Below, one piece after another: positions 26,587-34,581 of a stretch of 47,452 bases of DNA. The stretch covers positions 1-47,452 of the forward strand of contig CAYVDH010000009.1 of NCBI GenBank assembly GCA_964450355.1, given 5' to 3'. Source of the DNA: CAYVDH01 sp964450355 (GTDB lineage: Bacteria; Bacteroidota; Bacteroidia; NS11-12g; UBA955). A program made the position numbers and the translations under genes. Numbering within the stretch: position 1 is the first letter of the stretch; each line of letters begins with the position of its first letter. The notes beneath the pieces are model-generated. The model was not told the DNA's origin, did no database searches, and saw only the letters and a program-made list of their open reading frames with translations.

Positions 26587-26982
26587 TTAAGCTTTTGGCT
26601 CTTCTTTTGGTTTGTTGTCGTCACCGTCAAATTTATCTTTAATTTCTTCTATTTTATTTTCAACTTTATCTTTTAATTCATCAAACTTTGCTTCAGCTTT
26701 ATCAATGTAAGGAGCAGCTTTATCTTTTAATTCATCAAATTTATCCTCTGCTTTATCCTTAAGCTCTTCGAATTTTGCTTCAGCTTTATCAATGAAAGGG
26801 GCTGCTTTTTCTTTTAATTCATCAATCTTGGCTTCTACTTTGTCTTCAATTGCTTCAAATTTGTCTTCAATTTTGTCCATAAAGCTTTTTTCTTCTACAG
26901 CATTTGTAGGTTGAGTTGGAGATGTTTGGTTTTCAGTTTTACTCGCGCCAAATAATGATTTTAATTTAGATATTATTCCCAT
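26587..26982 (-). CDS. Small repetitive amphipathic-helix (coiled-coil-like) protein
   Basis: A 131-residue, highly charged, Lys/Glu/Asp/Ala-rich protein with no signal peptide. After a linker rich in Thr, Pro and Gln (about residues 15-30), it has three related helical repeats of about 29 residues; two read AAPFIDKAEAKFEELKDK... and AAPYIDKAEAKFDELKDK..., and the first is more diverged. The 11-residue periodicity recalls LEA or apolipoprotein-type helices that lie on membranes. The tail is acidic and Pro/Lys-rich. Function is unknown; envelope or stress-protective binding is only a guess. It has its own -7 element 13 nt upstream and is divergent from the SDR gene. Confidence 0.8.
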   Translation of the reverse strand: MGIISKLKSLFGASKTENQTSPTQPTNAVEEKSFMDKIEDKFEAIEDKVEAKIDELKEKAAPFIDKAEAKFEELKDKAEDKFDELKDKAAPYIDKAEAKFDELKDKVENKIEEIKDKFDGDDNKPKEEPKA

Positions 26983-26995
26983 GATATTTTTTTTA

Positions 26996-27003
26996 CAAAA
27001 TTA
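26996..27003 (-). promoter_or_regulatory. -7 element TAATTTTG for the helical-repeat protein gene
   Basis: TAATTTTG on the minus strand matches TAnnTTTG and ends 13 nt before the ATG at 26982. No clear -33 TTG is visible. Confidence 0.45.
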
Positions 27004-27051
27004 GAAAAATATTAGCTATAAAAAAATAAAAAACTATATTGCACACATTTT

Positions 27052-27807
27052 ATGACAAACAAAAGATATATATTAAGTGGTGCTGGAAGTGGAATAGGTA
27101 GAGCTATTGCAATTAAATTAGCAGAACAAGGTGCAGACATTATATTGGCTGGTAGAAATGAAATTAAACTTGAAGAAACATTAAAACTTCTACCAAAAGG
27201 CAACCACATGGTTATTACCACAGACATAAGAAAAAGGGAAAATTGTGAACAAGTGTCTAATATTTTCAGCGGAATACAATTAGATGGAATCATTGCAAAT
27301 GCTGGAGTAGGTGGCGAAAACAGATATGGAGAAGATGACAGATGGAATGAAATAATAGATACAAATTTATCAGGAACTTATTGGTTTGTGAATGCCTTTT
27401 TAAATCAACTAAAAGAAAGTCCATCCGATACCAAACACATCATATTAACTTCAAGTGTATTAGCCAGGTTAGGGGTTAAAAATTATACAGCTTATTGTGC
27501 TTCAAAAGCTGGATTATTAGGATTGATGAGGAGTTGGGCTATGGAATTTGCTTCAGACAATATATTAGTAAATGCAATAAGTCCTGGCTGGGTAAATACT
27601 AACATGGCAAAAGAAGGAATGAAAGGAATTGCAGATGGATTAGGAATAACACCAGATGAATTTCATAAAATAGCCATGCAAAGTGTACCATTAGGTAGAA
27701 TGGCTGAACCGCATGAAATTGCTGAATTGGTAAGTTATATATTAGTTCAAAAAGCCATTACTGGACAAGTATTTGACATCAATTGCGGAAGTGTCATGAG
27801 CAGTTAA
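27052..27807 (+). CDS. Short-chain dehydrogenase/reductase (classical SDR, FabG-like)
   Basis: A 251-residue NAD(P)-dependent oxidoreductase. The cofactor loop is SGAGSGIGRA (residues 9-18; Ser replaces the usual Thr), NAG is at 83-85 and Asn105 is in DTNLSGTY. The catalytic set is Ser135, Tyr148 and Lys152 (YCASK). The PGW segment (SPGWVNTNMAKEG) and the C-terminal ITGQVFDINCG are typical of the 3-oxoacyl-ACP reductase/glucose dehydrogenase group. The substrate is unknown. It stands alone, divergent from the helical-repeat gene, and is followed by the 1,456-residue protein on the same strand after 98 bp. Confidence 0.9.
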   Translation: MTNKRYILSGAGSGIGRAIAIKLAEQGADIILAGRNEIKLEETLKLLPKGNHMVITTDIRKRENCEQVSNIFSGIQLDGIIANAGVGGENRYGEDDRWNEIIDTNLSGTYWFVNAFLNQLKESPSDTKHIILTSSVLARLGVKNYTAYCASKAGLLGLMRSWAMEFASDNILVNAISPGWVNTNMAKEGMKGIADGLGITPDEFHKIAMQSVPLGRMAEPHEIAELVSYILVQKAITGQVFDINCGSVMSS

Positions 27808-27905
27808 TCTGGATAACTGTTAGTAATTTATTTAAATCATTCTACACTTTGGCATATCTTGTGCAATAAATAACTTAAAATATAGTTATTTTAGCATCTT
27901 TATTT

Positions 27906-30900
27906 ATGTTTCAAAAAATAGCATCACTCATTATCCTATTCATAATCGCAAATTCACTTTTTGCACAAAATAGTTTTAGTACAGAACCTAATGTTTTTAT
28001 AGAAGAATTCAATAAATACATTAATCAATCTAAAAAACAAGAATTGGTAAAATCCATGGAATTATTTAGTGCCAATTGGAAAAAAGGCATCATTACTCCA
28101 GAACAACAAAAATTTGTCATCAAAATTACCAATAACATGATGTACAAACAGTTGCCTAGAGAACCTTATTTTGAATTGTTAATTACCAATTTAAATTTGT
28201 ATTTTAAAGAAAAATTAAATCCTAACATCTTAAAACAATGGCAAGAAATCAGCAAACAATTGTTAGAAAAAAACCAAGCTGAATATTTGTCATTTCTCAA
28301 TACCTGTAATTTGCTCTTTTCTGAAAAAATACTATACAAATCTGAAGAAAAAAAATGGAAAGTAAGCAACAATAATTTCGATTTTGGCTTTATAAACAAC
28401 AAAGTTAGCATCGTGTTTAAAAGCGTTGATTTAATTTGTGAATATGGGATAGATAAAATGAAAATATTAAACTCATCTGGTGTTTATTACCCTGAAAAAA
28501 CAATTTGGAATGGTTCTCAAGGCAGAGTGAATTGGGAAAGGGTAGGCAAACCTGAAAATGAAGTTTACTGTGAATTTAAATCTCATAAAATAGACCTAAG
28601 TGTCAGCATTTATTCTGTAGATTCGGCTTTATTGACTTACCCTAAAATAAGTGCTACAAAAATATATGGAAAATTGTCTGATAAAATAAGCTTTGCTGAA
28701 ACAAAGGAGCAATTATTAAAATCAACCTATCCAATGTTTACTAGCTATGAACCTACCATAGAAATCAAAGGAATAGTTGGTACTCAAGCAATTTACAAAG
28801 GTGGATTTTCCATGGCTGGAAACAAAATTAATAGCCAAACAATAGGAGATGGAATGGCCTCAATAAGTTTATTGTTTAATAACAAGCCCTTAGTTGAAAT
28901 TAGTTCTGAATCATTTAGATTGGATAGCGGACAAGTAAAAAGCAGAGCAGCTTCTATTAGAATAAAAACAGATACTGGTTACATTTATCATCCTAAAGTC
29001 ATTTTCAATTATGATATAACCAAGAAAAAAATGATTGTATTCAAAGGTACTGATGGGTTGATGAGGATGCCTTTTACAGATAATTATCACGGAGTAGAAA
29101 TTGATGTTGAACAAGTCATTTGGGATCAAAAAACTCCCTACATTGATTTTGATATGATTTCCAATGAAAGAGCCGCTTATGTCGAAACCAATACTTTCTT
29201 TAAAAAATTGTTATTTGAAAGTTGGCAAGGAGCTTTGTCACAAAATCCCCTCGACAAAATGTATTGGTTTTGTAAAGATAGAAAAACGAGAAGATTTACC
29301 ATTCAAGATTATGCCAACCATTTAGGAAAAGATAAAAAATTCATAGAACAACAAATTATGGATTTAGCTGATGGTGGTTTTATTTATTACAACAAATTGA
29401 ATGATTCTATTTATGCAAGAGATAAAATGTATTATTGGCAATCCAACAATACTGGGGGAAGGGATTATGACATCATCCGATTTTCAAGTATCATAGGTGC
29501 AAGAGCTAATATTTCACTAAATCTTAATTCACATGAATTAAAAATGGAAGGCGTCAGAAAGTTTACATTCAGTGATTCTCAAAACGTAATTGCAGCACCG
29601 AAAGACCAAACAGTCATTATCAATAAAAATAAAGGTTTACATTTTGCAGGAATGATAAGAGCTGGTAGGATAGATTTTCATTCTAAAGATTTTAATTTTG
29701 ATTGGAACAGTTTTCAAATCAAAAATACCACCATGGATAGCATGGTAATTTATTATCCTGATTTGAATACAAATGCTTTGAAAAAAGTAGAAAGTGTTTT
29801 ATCTAACACATACGGTAGAATATTGATAGATAAGCCTAATAACAAATCTGGATTGAAAAATTATGCCGAATACCCCATATTTATAGCTGAAAGAGGTTCA
29901 GAAATTAATTACGACAGGGCATCAACCCATAATCATGCTTACAAAGCAGATAAATTTAAATTTGAAGTAGATCCATTTACCATCGATAGTTTGGATAATT
30001 TTACAATTGCAGGTTTTGGTTTCGAAGGAACATTAGTATCCGATGGAATTTTTCCTGACATTAAAAACGTAGCTAAAATACAACCTGATTATTCATTGGG
30101 TTTTGTCGATAAAGTAAATTTGCCTATGTATGAGGGCAAAGGAACAGGAGATTTAACCATCAATTTAAGCAACAGAGGATTTTATGGCAGCGGTGATTTG
30201 CTTTATCAAACTTCCATTTCAAAATCCACTGAATATTTGTTGTTGCCAGATGCAACCATAGGTGTTAGTTCTAGTTTCTATTTACCAGAAAGTGGAAAGT
30301 ACCCATTAGTAAATGGTAACAATGTCAAAACGGAGTGGTTTCCTAAACAAGATAAAATGATGCAAACCAAACAAGACAGCAATTTTAAAGTGTTTAAAAC
30401 TGAATACGATTTTGATGGTAAACTCACCTTATCTCCAGCAGATTTAAAAGGGGATGGTAGATTGATTTGGCCAAAAGCAATTTATGCTAGTAATGAGATG
30501 ACCTTTGGTAGAAATAAAACCAAAGCAGATGTTTCTAGCATTAAAATTTTTGCTGTAGATCCTAATAAATTTGCTTTTGAAAGTAACAATGTTAAGGGAG
30601 ATGTTGACTTTGATAAACAAGAAGGAAAGTTCATTACTAACCAAACAGGGGCTTATACCTATTTTCCATATAATGCATACGCAAGTAACATGAATGATTA
30701 TAAATGGGACATGAGTTTGAGCACCATGGAGATTAAGCCAAATACAGCCATGGCTGGTATTAAACCAATTTTTTCTGGATTGCCTGCAAACCAACCTGAT
30801 AGTTTAAAATTTGAATGTGCTTATGCTAAATTTGATTTGAATAAATTTGTATTAAACATGGAAAAAATTCCATATATTGATGTTGCAGATAGCAGAGTTT

Positions 30901-32276
30901 ATCCTTTTGGTGGCAAAGCAATAGTGAGAGAAAAAGCCGCTATGGATAGGTTGGACAGTTCAAGAATTGAAGCCAATAGAATTGATAAATTCCATGACAT
31001 AAAAAATTGTCATACTACCATTTTAGGTGGTAACATGTTGAATGCCGATGGGTATTACAGGTACATTGATAAATACAAAGTTGAACAGCCGTTGTATGCC
31101 GATAGTATTAGAATTGATAAGGATAAACATTTAGTAGGATATGGTAAAATAAATGAAGATAAAAATTTCAGGCTTGACAAAAAGATAGGTTACAAAGGTT
31201 TGTTTGAAATCATCAGTACTAGAAAACCAATAAACTTCATCGGATATGTACGACCAATGCACTCATTTACTTTCATGGAAACTTCATGGCTTAGGTATAA
31301 TAACATTGTAGATCCTCAAAATGTAGTGATAAATGTGTTAAATCCAAGAGACAAAAACAACAACAAATTATCAATAGGGTTGTATTATGCAACAGATTCA
31401 AACCATGTTTATCCAGTGTTTTTTGATTTAAAAAGGGTGTACAGTGACCCTGAAATACAATCTGATACAGGAATCATGTTCTATGATGCAACAAAAGATG
31501 CGTTCATGGTTGGAAATGAAAACAAATTGTTAAATGGAGCAATGAAAGGAAGTTATATCCAATTCAATGAAAAAGATAAATCAGTGTATTCTGAAGGTGT
31601 ATTTAACTTTGGTGTCAATGCACCAAATACTAAAGTAATTTCTGCTGGAAATGCTTTTCATTCAAGTAAAGACAGTACTTATAGATTTGATTTAACCATG
31701 TTGTTTAATTTTCCAATACCAGCTGATGTCAATGCGAAAATATCTAAGTTTTTACTCGCTGAAGGAGCTGGAAAAGCTGGGGCATCGTTAAAAACAGATG
31801 AAATTGAACAAGCAATTAATGAATTAATTAGCGATGAAAAAGCAGCTAAAAAAATGATTAATAGTTTAAATTCTACTGGAAATATTGCTCCTGAAAATGA
31901 ATTCAAATCTGGATTTTTATTTACTGATGTGAATTTAGCATACAACCGCATAAGAAGAAAATTCATTGCAACTGGTAACATGACCATGCCAGTATTTAAT
32001 GGTGCCATCATCAATAAAAGTTACAATACCACCATTGCAGTAGAAAAGAAAAGAGGTGGTGATAAAATATACATATACATACTTGGTGACAATGGAGAAT
32101 GGATGTATTTGGAATATTCAAAAGGAAACATGTTTATTGCTACTAACAATACAGAGTTAAATGCTGCGGTAGTGCTTGCTTCTGAAAAAAACACTGACGA
32201 AAATTTCACTTTAAGGTTGGGTTCTGAAAGAATGAAAGAAAATTTCTTAAAACGCAATGATATTGAAGAAGAATAA
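27906..32276 (+). CDS. Large secreted protein of unknown function (1,456 residues)
   Basis: The signal peptide is clear (MFQKIASLIILFIIANSLFAQ). After a helical N-terminal part (to about residue 150), most of the protein alternates short beta-strand-like segments with Asp, Asn and Lys turns; I see no PKD repeat, no T9SS C-terminal domain of either type, no transmembrane barrel signature and no catalytic motif. A short region around residues 450-500 (CKDRKTRRFTIQDYANHL and DLADGGFIYYN) looks like a winged-helix-sized insertion between beta segments. The end is acidic (NDIEEE). It is likely periplasmic or lipid-facing, but I do not recognise the family. It is flanked by an SDR gene and plsY. 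Confidence 0.85.
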   Translation: MFQKIASLIILFIIANSLFAQNSFSTEPNVFIEEFNKYINQSKKQELVKSMELFSANWKKGIITPEQQKFVIKITNNMMYKQLPREPYFELLITNLNLYFKEKLNPNILKQWQEISKQLLEKNQAEYLSFLNTCNLLFSEKILYKSEEKKWKVSNNNFDFGFINNKVSIVFKSVDLICEYGIDKMKILNSSGVYYPEKTIWNGSQGRVNWERVGKPENEVYCEFKSHKIDLSVSIYSVDSALLTYPKISATKIYGKLSDKISFAETKEQLLKSTYPMFTSYEPTIEIKGIVGTQAIYKGGFSMAGNKINSQTIGDGMASISLLFNNKPLVEISSESFRLDSGQVKSRAASIRIKTDTGYIYHPKVIFNYDITKKKMIVFKGTDGLMRMPFTDNYHGVEIDVEQVIWDQKTPYIDFDMISNERAAYVETNTFFKKLLFESWQGALSQNPLDKMYWFCKDRKTRRFTIQDYANHLGKDKKFIEQQIMDLADGGFIYYNKLNDSIYARDKMYYWQSNNTGGRDYDIIRFSSIIGARANISLNLNSHELKMEGVRKFTFSDSQNVIAAPKDQTVIINKNKGLHFAGMIRAGRIDFHSKDFNFDWNSFQIKNTTMDSMVIYYPDLNTNALKKVESVLSNTYGRILIDKPNNKSGLKNYAEYPIFIAERGSEINYDRASTHNHAYKADKFKFEVDPFTIDSLDNFTIAGFGFEGTLVSDGIFPDIKNVAKIQPDYSLGFVDKVNLPMYEGKGTGDLTINLSNRGFYGSGDLLYQTSISKSTEYLLLPDATIGVSSSFYLPESGKYPLVNGNNVKTEWFPKQDKMMQTKQDSNFKVFKTEYDFDGKLTLSPADLKGDGRLIWPKAIYASNEMTFGRNKTKADVSSIKIFAVDPNKFAFESNNVKGDVDFDKQEGKFITNQTGAYTYFPYNAYASNMNDYKWDMSLSTMEIKPNTAMAGIKPIFSGLPANQPDSLKFECAYAKFDLNKFVLNMEKIPYIDVADSRVYPFGGKAIVREKAAMDRLDSSRIEANRIDKFHDIKNCHTTILGGNMLNADGYYRYIDKYKVEQPLYADSIRIDKDKHLVGYGKINEDKNFRLDKKIGYKGLFEIISTRKPINFIGYVRPMHSFTFMETSWLRYNNIVDPQNVVINVLNPRDKNNNKLSIGLYYATDSNHVYPVFFDLKRVYSDPEIQSDTGIMFYDATKDAFMVGNENKLLNGAMKGSYIQFNEKDKSVYSEGVFNFGVNAPNTKVISAGNAFHSSKDSTYRFDLTMLFNFPIPADVNAKISKFLLAEGAGKAGASLKTDEIEQAINELISDEKAAKKMINSLNSTGNIAPENEFKSGFLFTDVNLAYNRIRRKFIATGNMTMPVFNGAIINKSYNTTIAVEKKRGGDKIYIYILGDNGEWMYLEYSKGNMFIATNNTELNAAVVLASEKNTDENFTLRLGSERMKENFLKRNDIEEE

Positions 32277-32316
32277 TAGAAATAAAACAATAGTTAATGA
32301 TTTATAAAAAAAAGAT

Positions 32317-32324
32317 TATTTTTG
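32317..32324 (+). promoter_or_regulatory. -7 element TATTTTTG for the plsY operon
   Basis: TATTTTTG matches TAnnTTTG and ends 10 nt before the plsY ATG. No -33 TTG is present at the usual spacing. The region follows the stop of the large secreted protein by 40 nt. Confidence 0.45.
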
Positions 32325-32334
32325 CACTTTATTA

Positions 32335-32985
32335 ATGAATACAACTTTTGAAATATTAACCATTTTATTTGGGGCTTTTGTCTCATATATCATTGGTTCT
32401 ATGCCTACTGCATTATGGGTTGGAAAAGCATTTTATGGAATTGATATTAGACAGCATGGAAGCGGTAACTCAGGTGCTACTAATACTTTCAGGGTTTTAG
32501 GTAAAAAAGCTGGAATAAGTGTTTTGCTTATTGACATCATCAAAGGTCTTACAGCTGCAAGTATTGTAAGGTACTACGATTTTGTAGAAATTGGGTCAGT
32601 TAGGTATGTCAATCTTCAATTATTATTCGGATTAACAGCAGTAATTGGGCATATTTTCCCAATTTTTGCCAATTTTAAAGGAGGCAAAGGAATTGCTACT
32701 TTATTAGGTATGGTCATAGGAATCCATTACTTATCGGCATTAGCTTGTATTGGACTTTTTTTAGTCATTCTTTTTTCAACAAGATACGTTTCTTTAAGCA
32801 GTATTTTATCTGCTATAGCATTCCCATTAATTGCAGTTATTATATATAAAAATGAAGAGCCTCTATTTGTAGCATTTGGTATAGCTGCTGCAATCATGGT
32901 TGTTTTAACACATCAAAAAAACATAAAAAGATTGGTAGCAGGGAATGAGAATAAAGCTAAATTATTAAAAAAACACAAAAATTAA
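32335..32985 (+). CDS. plsY: Acyl-phosphate:glycerol-3-phosphate acyltransferase PlsY
   Basis: PlsY transfers an acyl group from acyl-phosphate to glycerol-3-phosphate, the first step of phospholipid synthesis, in the inner membrane. The 216-residue protein has about five hydrophobic helices and the family's motifs: SMPTALWVGKAFYGIDIR followed by HGSGNSGATNTFRVLGKKAG near the N-terminus, and the glycine-rich FKGGKGIAT in the middle. The C-terminal THQKNIKRLVAGNENK matches the usual end. It heads a run of four closely spaced genes; clpS starts three nt downstream. Confidence 0.96.
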   Translation: MNTTFEILTILFGAFVSYIIGSMPTALWVGKAFYGIDIRQHGSGNSGATNTFRVLGKKAGISVLLIDIIKGLTAASIVRYYDFVEIGSVRYVNLQLLFGLTAVIGHIFPIFANFKGGKGIATLLGMVIGIHYLSALACIGLFLVILFSTRYVSLSSILSAIAFPLIAVIIYKNEEPLFVAFGIAAAIMVVLTHQKNIKRLVAGNENKAKLLKKHKN

Positions 32986-32988
32986 TTC

Positions 32989-33288
32989 ATGGTACTTAAT
33001 CATTCAATCAATACTGAAATATTAGAGAGTGATTTGTTGCTCGAAGAGTTAATAATTACAGGAGCATACGAACTTATATTGTATAACGATGATTATAACA
33101 CCTTCGAACACGTTATTAATTGCCTAGTAAAGTATTGTCAACATGAAATAACTCAGGCAGAACAATGTGCTTGGATTGTACATTACAAAGGAAAATGTTT
33201 AATTAAAAAAGGGGAGTACAGCATTCTTGAACCAATTTGTACTGCTTTGTTAGACAATGGTTTATCTGCACAAATAGAAAGAAATTAA
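32989..33288 (+). CDS. clpS: ATP-dependent Clp protease adaptor ClpS
   Basis: A 99-residue adaptor that delivers N-end-rule substrates to ClpAP/ClpCP. The substrate-pocket signature LYNDDYNTFEHVINCL (Asn33, Asp34, Asp35) and IVHYKGKC with His65 fit ClpS, as does the final helix plus strand (ICTALLDNGLSAQIE). It is more diverged than proteobacterial ClpS, so it could be missed as hypothetical. It lies between plsY and an M48 protease with gaps of 3 and 8 nt, suggesting co-transcription. Confidence 0.85.
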   Translation: MVLNHSINTEILESDLLLEELIITGAYELILYNDDYNTFEHVINCLVKYCQHEITQAEQCAWIVHYKGKCLIKKGEYSILEPICTALLDNGLSAQIERN

Positions 33289-33296
33289 ATAAAGAT

Positions 33297-34109
33297 ATGT
33301 TAAAAAAAATAAGTTTTATTATTGCACTTACTGTTATAGTTAACAGTTGTACCAGAGTGCCTATTACAGGAAGAAAACAAAGTGCTTGGGGTAGCGAAAC
33401 CGAATTGCAAAAAATGAGTGCTACTGAATACAAAAAATTCATATCAGAGCACAAACTTACTACCAATACCTCTCAATCAGATTTAGTTAATAAAGTTGGA
33501 AACAACATTGCTACTTCTATCACAGAATTTTTTAAAACGTACAAAGATGGAAAATATTATCCTCAAATTTCCAGTTACCAATGGGAATTTAATACCGTTG
33601 AAGATAACACTGTAAATGCTTGGTGTATGCCAGGAGGTAAAGTGGTAGTATATACTGGATTGTTGCCAGTTACAAAAGACGAGAATGGATTAGCAGTAGT
33701 AATGGGACATGAAATTGCTCATGCTATTGCAAAACATGGTAATGAGAGAATGACTCAACAAATGAAAGCTCAAGCTCTTGGAACTGTACTATCTACTGCA
33801 GTATCTGGTAGCCCTCAAGCTACTCAAGATATTTTTAATATCGCCTTTGGTGTAGCTGGTAATTTAGAGTTATTAAAATATTCAAGAAAACATGAAACTG
33901 AAGCCGATAAATTAGGCTTGGTTTTTATGGCTCTTGCTGGATATAACCCTAATGAATCCATAGGATTTTGGGAAAGGATGAGCAAACTTGGAGGTGCAAA
34001 ACCACCACAAATTTTAAGCACTCACCCGAGCGATGCTCAAAGAATTAAAGACCTTCAAGACTGGATGCCTGAAGCAATGAAATACTATAAAACAAAAGAA
34101 TCTAAATAG
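33297..34109 (+). CDS. M48 family zinc metalloprotease, lipoprotein (LoiP/YcaL-like)
   Basis: A 270-residue protease with a lipoprotein signal peptide (MLKKISFIIALTVIVNSC, lipid attachment at Cys18). The zinc site is HEIAH (His138 and His142, catalytic Glu139), with the third ligand Glu202 in HETEADKLG. STHPSDAQRI near the end is typical of M48 periplasmic proteases that clean up outer-membrane proteins. I start at ATG 33297: an upstream start at 33237 would put 20 polar residues before the signal peptide and overlap clpS. It lies in the plsY-clpS-tsaE run. Confidence 0.93.
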   Translation: MLKKISFIIALTVIVNSCTRVPITGRKQSAWGSETELQKMSATEYKKFISEHKLTTNTSQSDLVNKVGNNIATSITEFFKTYKDGKYYPQISSYQWEFNTVEDNTVNAWCMPGGKVVVYTGLLPVTKDENGLAVVMGHEIAHAIAKHGNERMTQQMKAQALGTVLSTAVSGSPQATQDIFNIAFGVAGNLELLKYSRKHETEADKLGLVFMALAGYNPNESIGFWERMSKLGGAKPPQILSTHPSDAQRIKDLQDWMPEAMKYYKTKESK

Positions 34110-34111
34110 TT

Positions 34112-34549
34112 GTGCCCGATTCTTTACTCTTAGAGTTCCAATGTTCACAACATCAAATTCCTAATTTCTTACCTCAAATTATTTCGTATCTAAACTATAA
34201 ACAACAAGTGTTGTGTTTAATTGGTGATTTAGGTTCTGGAAAAACTACTTTTACTCAATTGCTTTTGAAAAATTTAAATGTTGATAGTCCTGTAAGTAGT
34301 CCTACATTTAATCTTGTTAATGAATACAAATCAAAGGAAGGGTTATCTATTGCACATTTTGATTTGTACCGAATTGAAAACATAGAAGAGTTAAATGAAA
34401 TCGGTTTTTATGAATACATAGAAAACCATCATTTAACCATTATAGAATGGCCTGAAAAAATTATTAACTCTCTGAATAAACAGGATTTAATTTTGAAAAT
34501 TGAACATGAGAATCAAATAAGAAAATATAAATTATTTGTTGTAAATTAA
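34112..34549 (+). CDS. tsaE: tRNA threonylcarbamoyladenosine biosynthesis ATPase TsaE
   Basis: A 145-residue P-loop ATPase that works with TsaB and TsaD to make the t6A37 modification of ANN-decoding tRNAs. Walker A is GDLGSGKTT (residues 38-46); SPTFNLVNEY, HFDLYRI and IIEWPEKI are conserved family segments. The start is GTG at 34112, two bases after the M48 stop; no ATG is available in this part of the frame. Full length for the family. Confidence 0.95.
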   Translation: MPDSLLLEFQCSQHQIPNFLPQIISYLNYKQQVLCLIGDLGSGKTTFTQLLLKNLNVDSPVSSPTFNLVNEYKSKEGLSIAHFDLYRIENIEELNEIGFYEYIENHHLTIIEWPEKIINSLNKQDLILKIEHENQIRKYKLFVVN

Positions 34550-34570
34550 ACATAATTACCACGACCTTTG
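34539..34570 (+). promoter_or_regulatory. Probable promoter (TTG, 21-bp spacer, GACCTTTG) for the subtilisin gene
   Basis: TTG at 34539-34541 and GACCTTTG at 34563-34570 (one mismatch to TAnnTTTG) have the usual spacing and lie 11 nt before the ATG. The -33 element overlaps the end of tsaE. Confidence 0.45.
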
Positions 34571-34581
34571 TTGTTATTATC

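Noticed and set aside
33237..33296. Upstream start for the M48 protease at 33237
   Set aside because: It overlaps clpS and would place polar sequence before an obvious lipoprotein signal peptide beginning at 33297.
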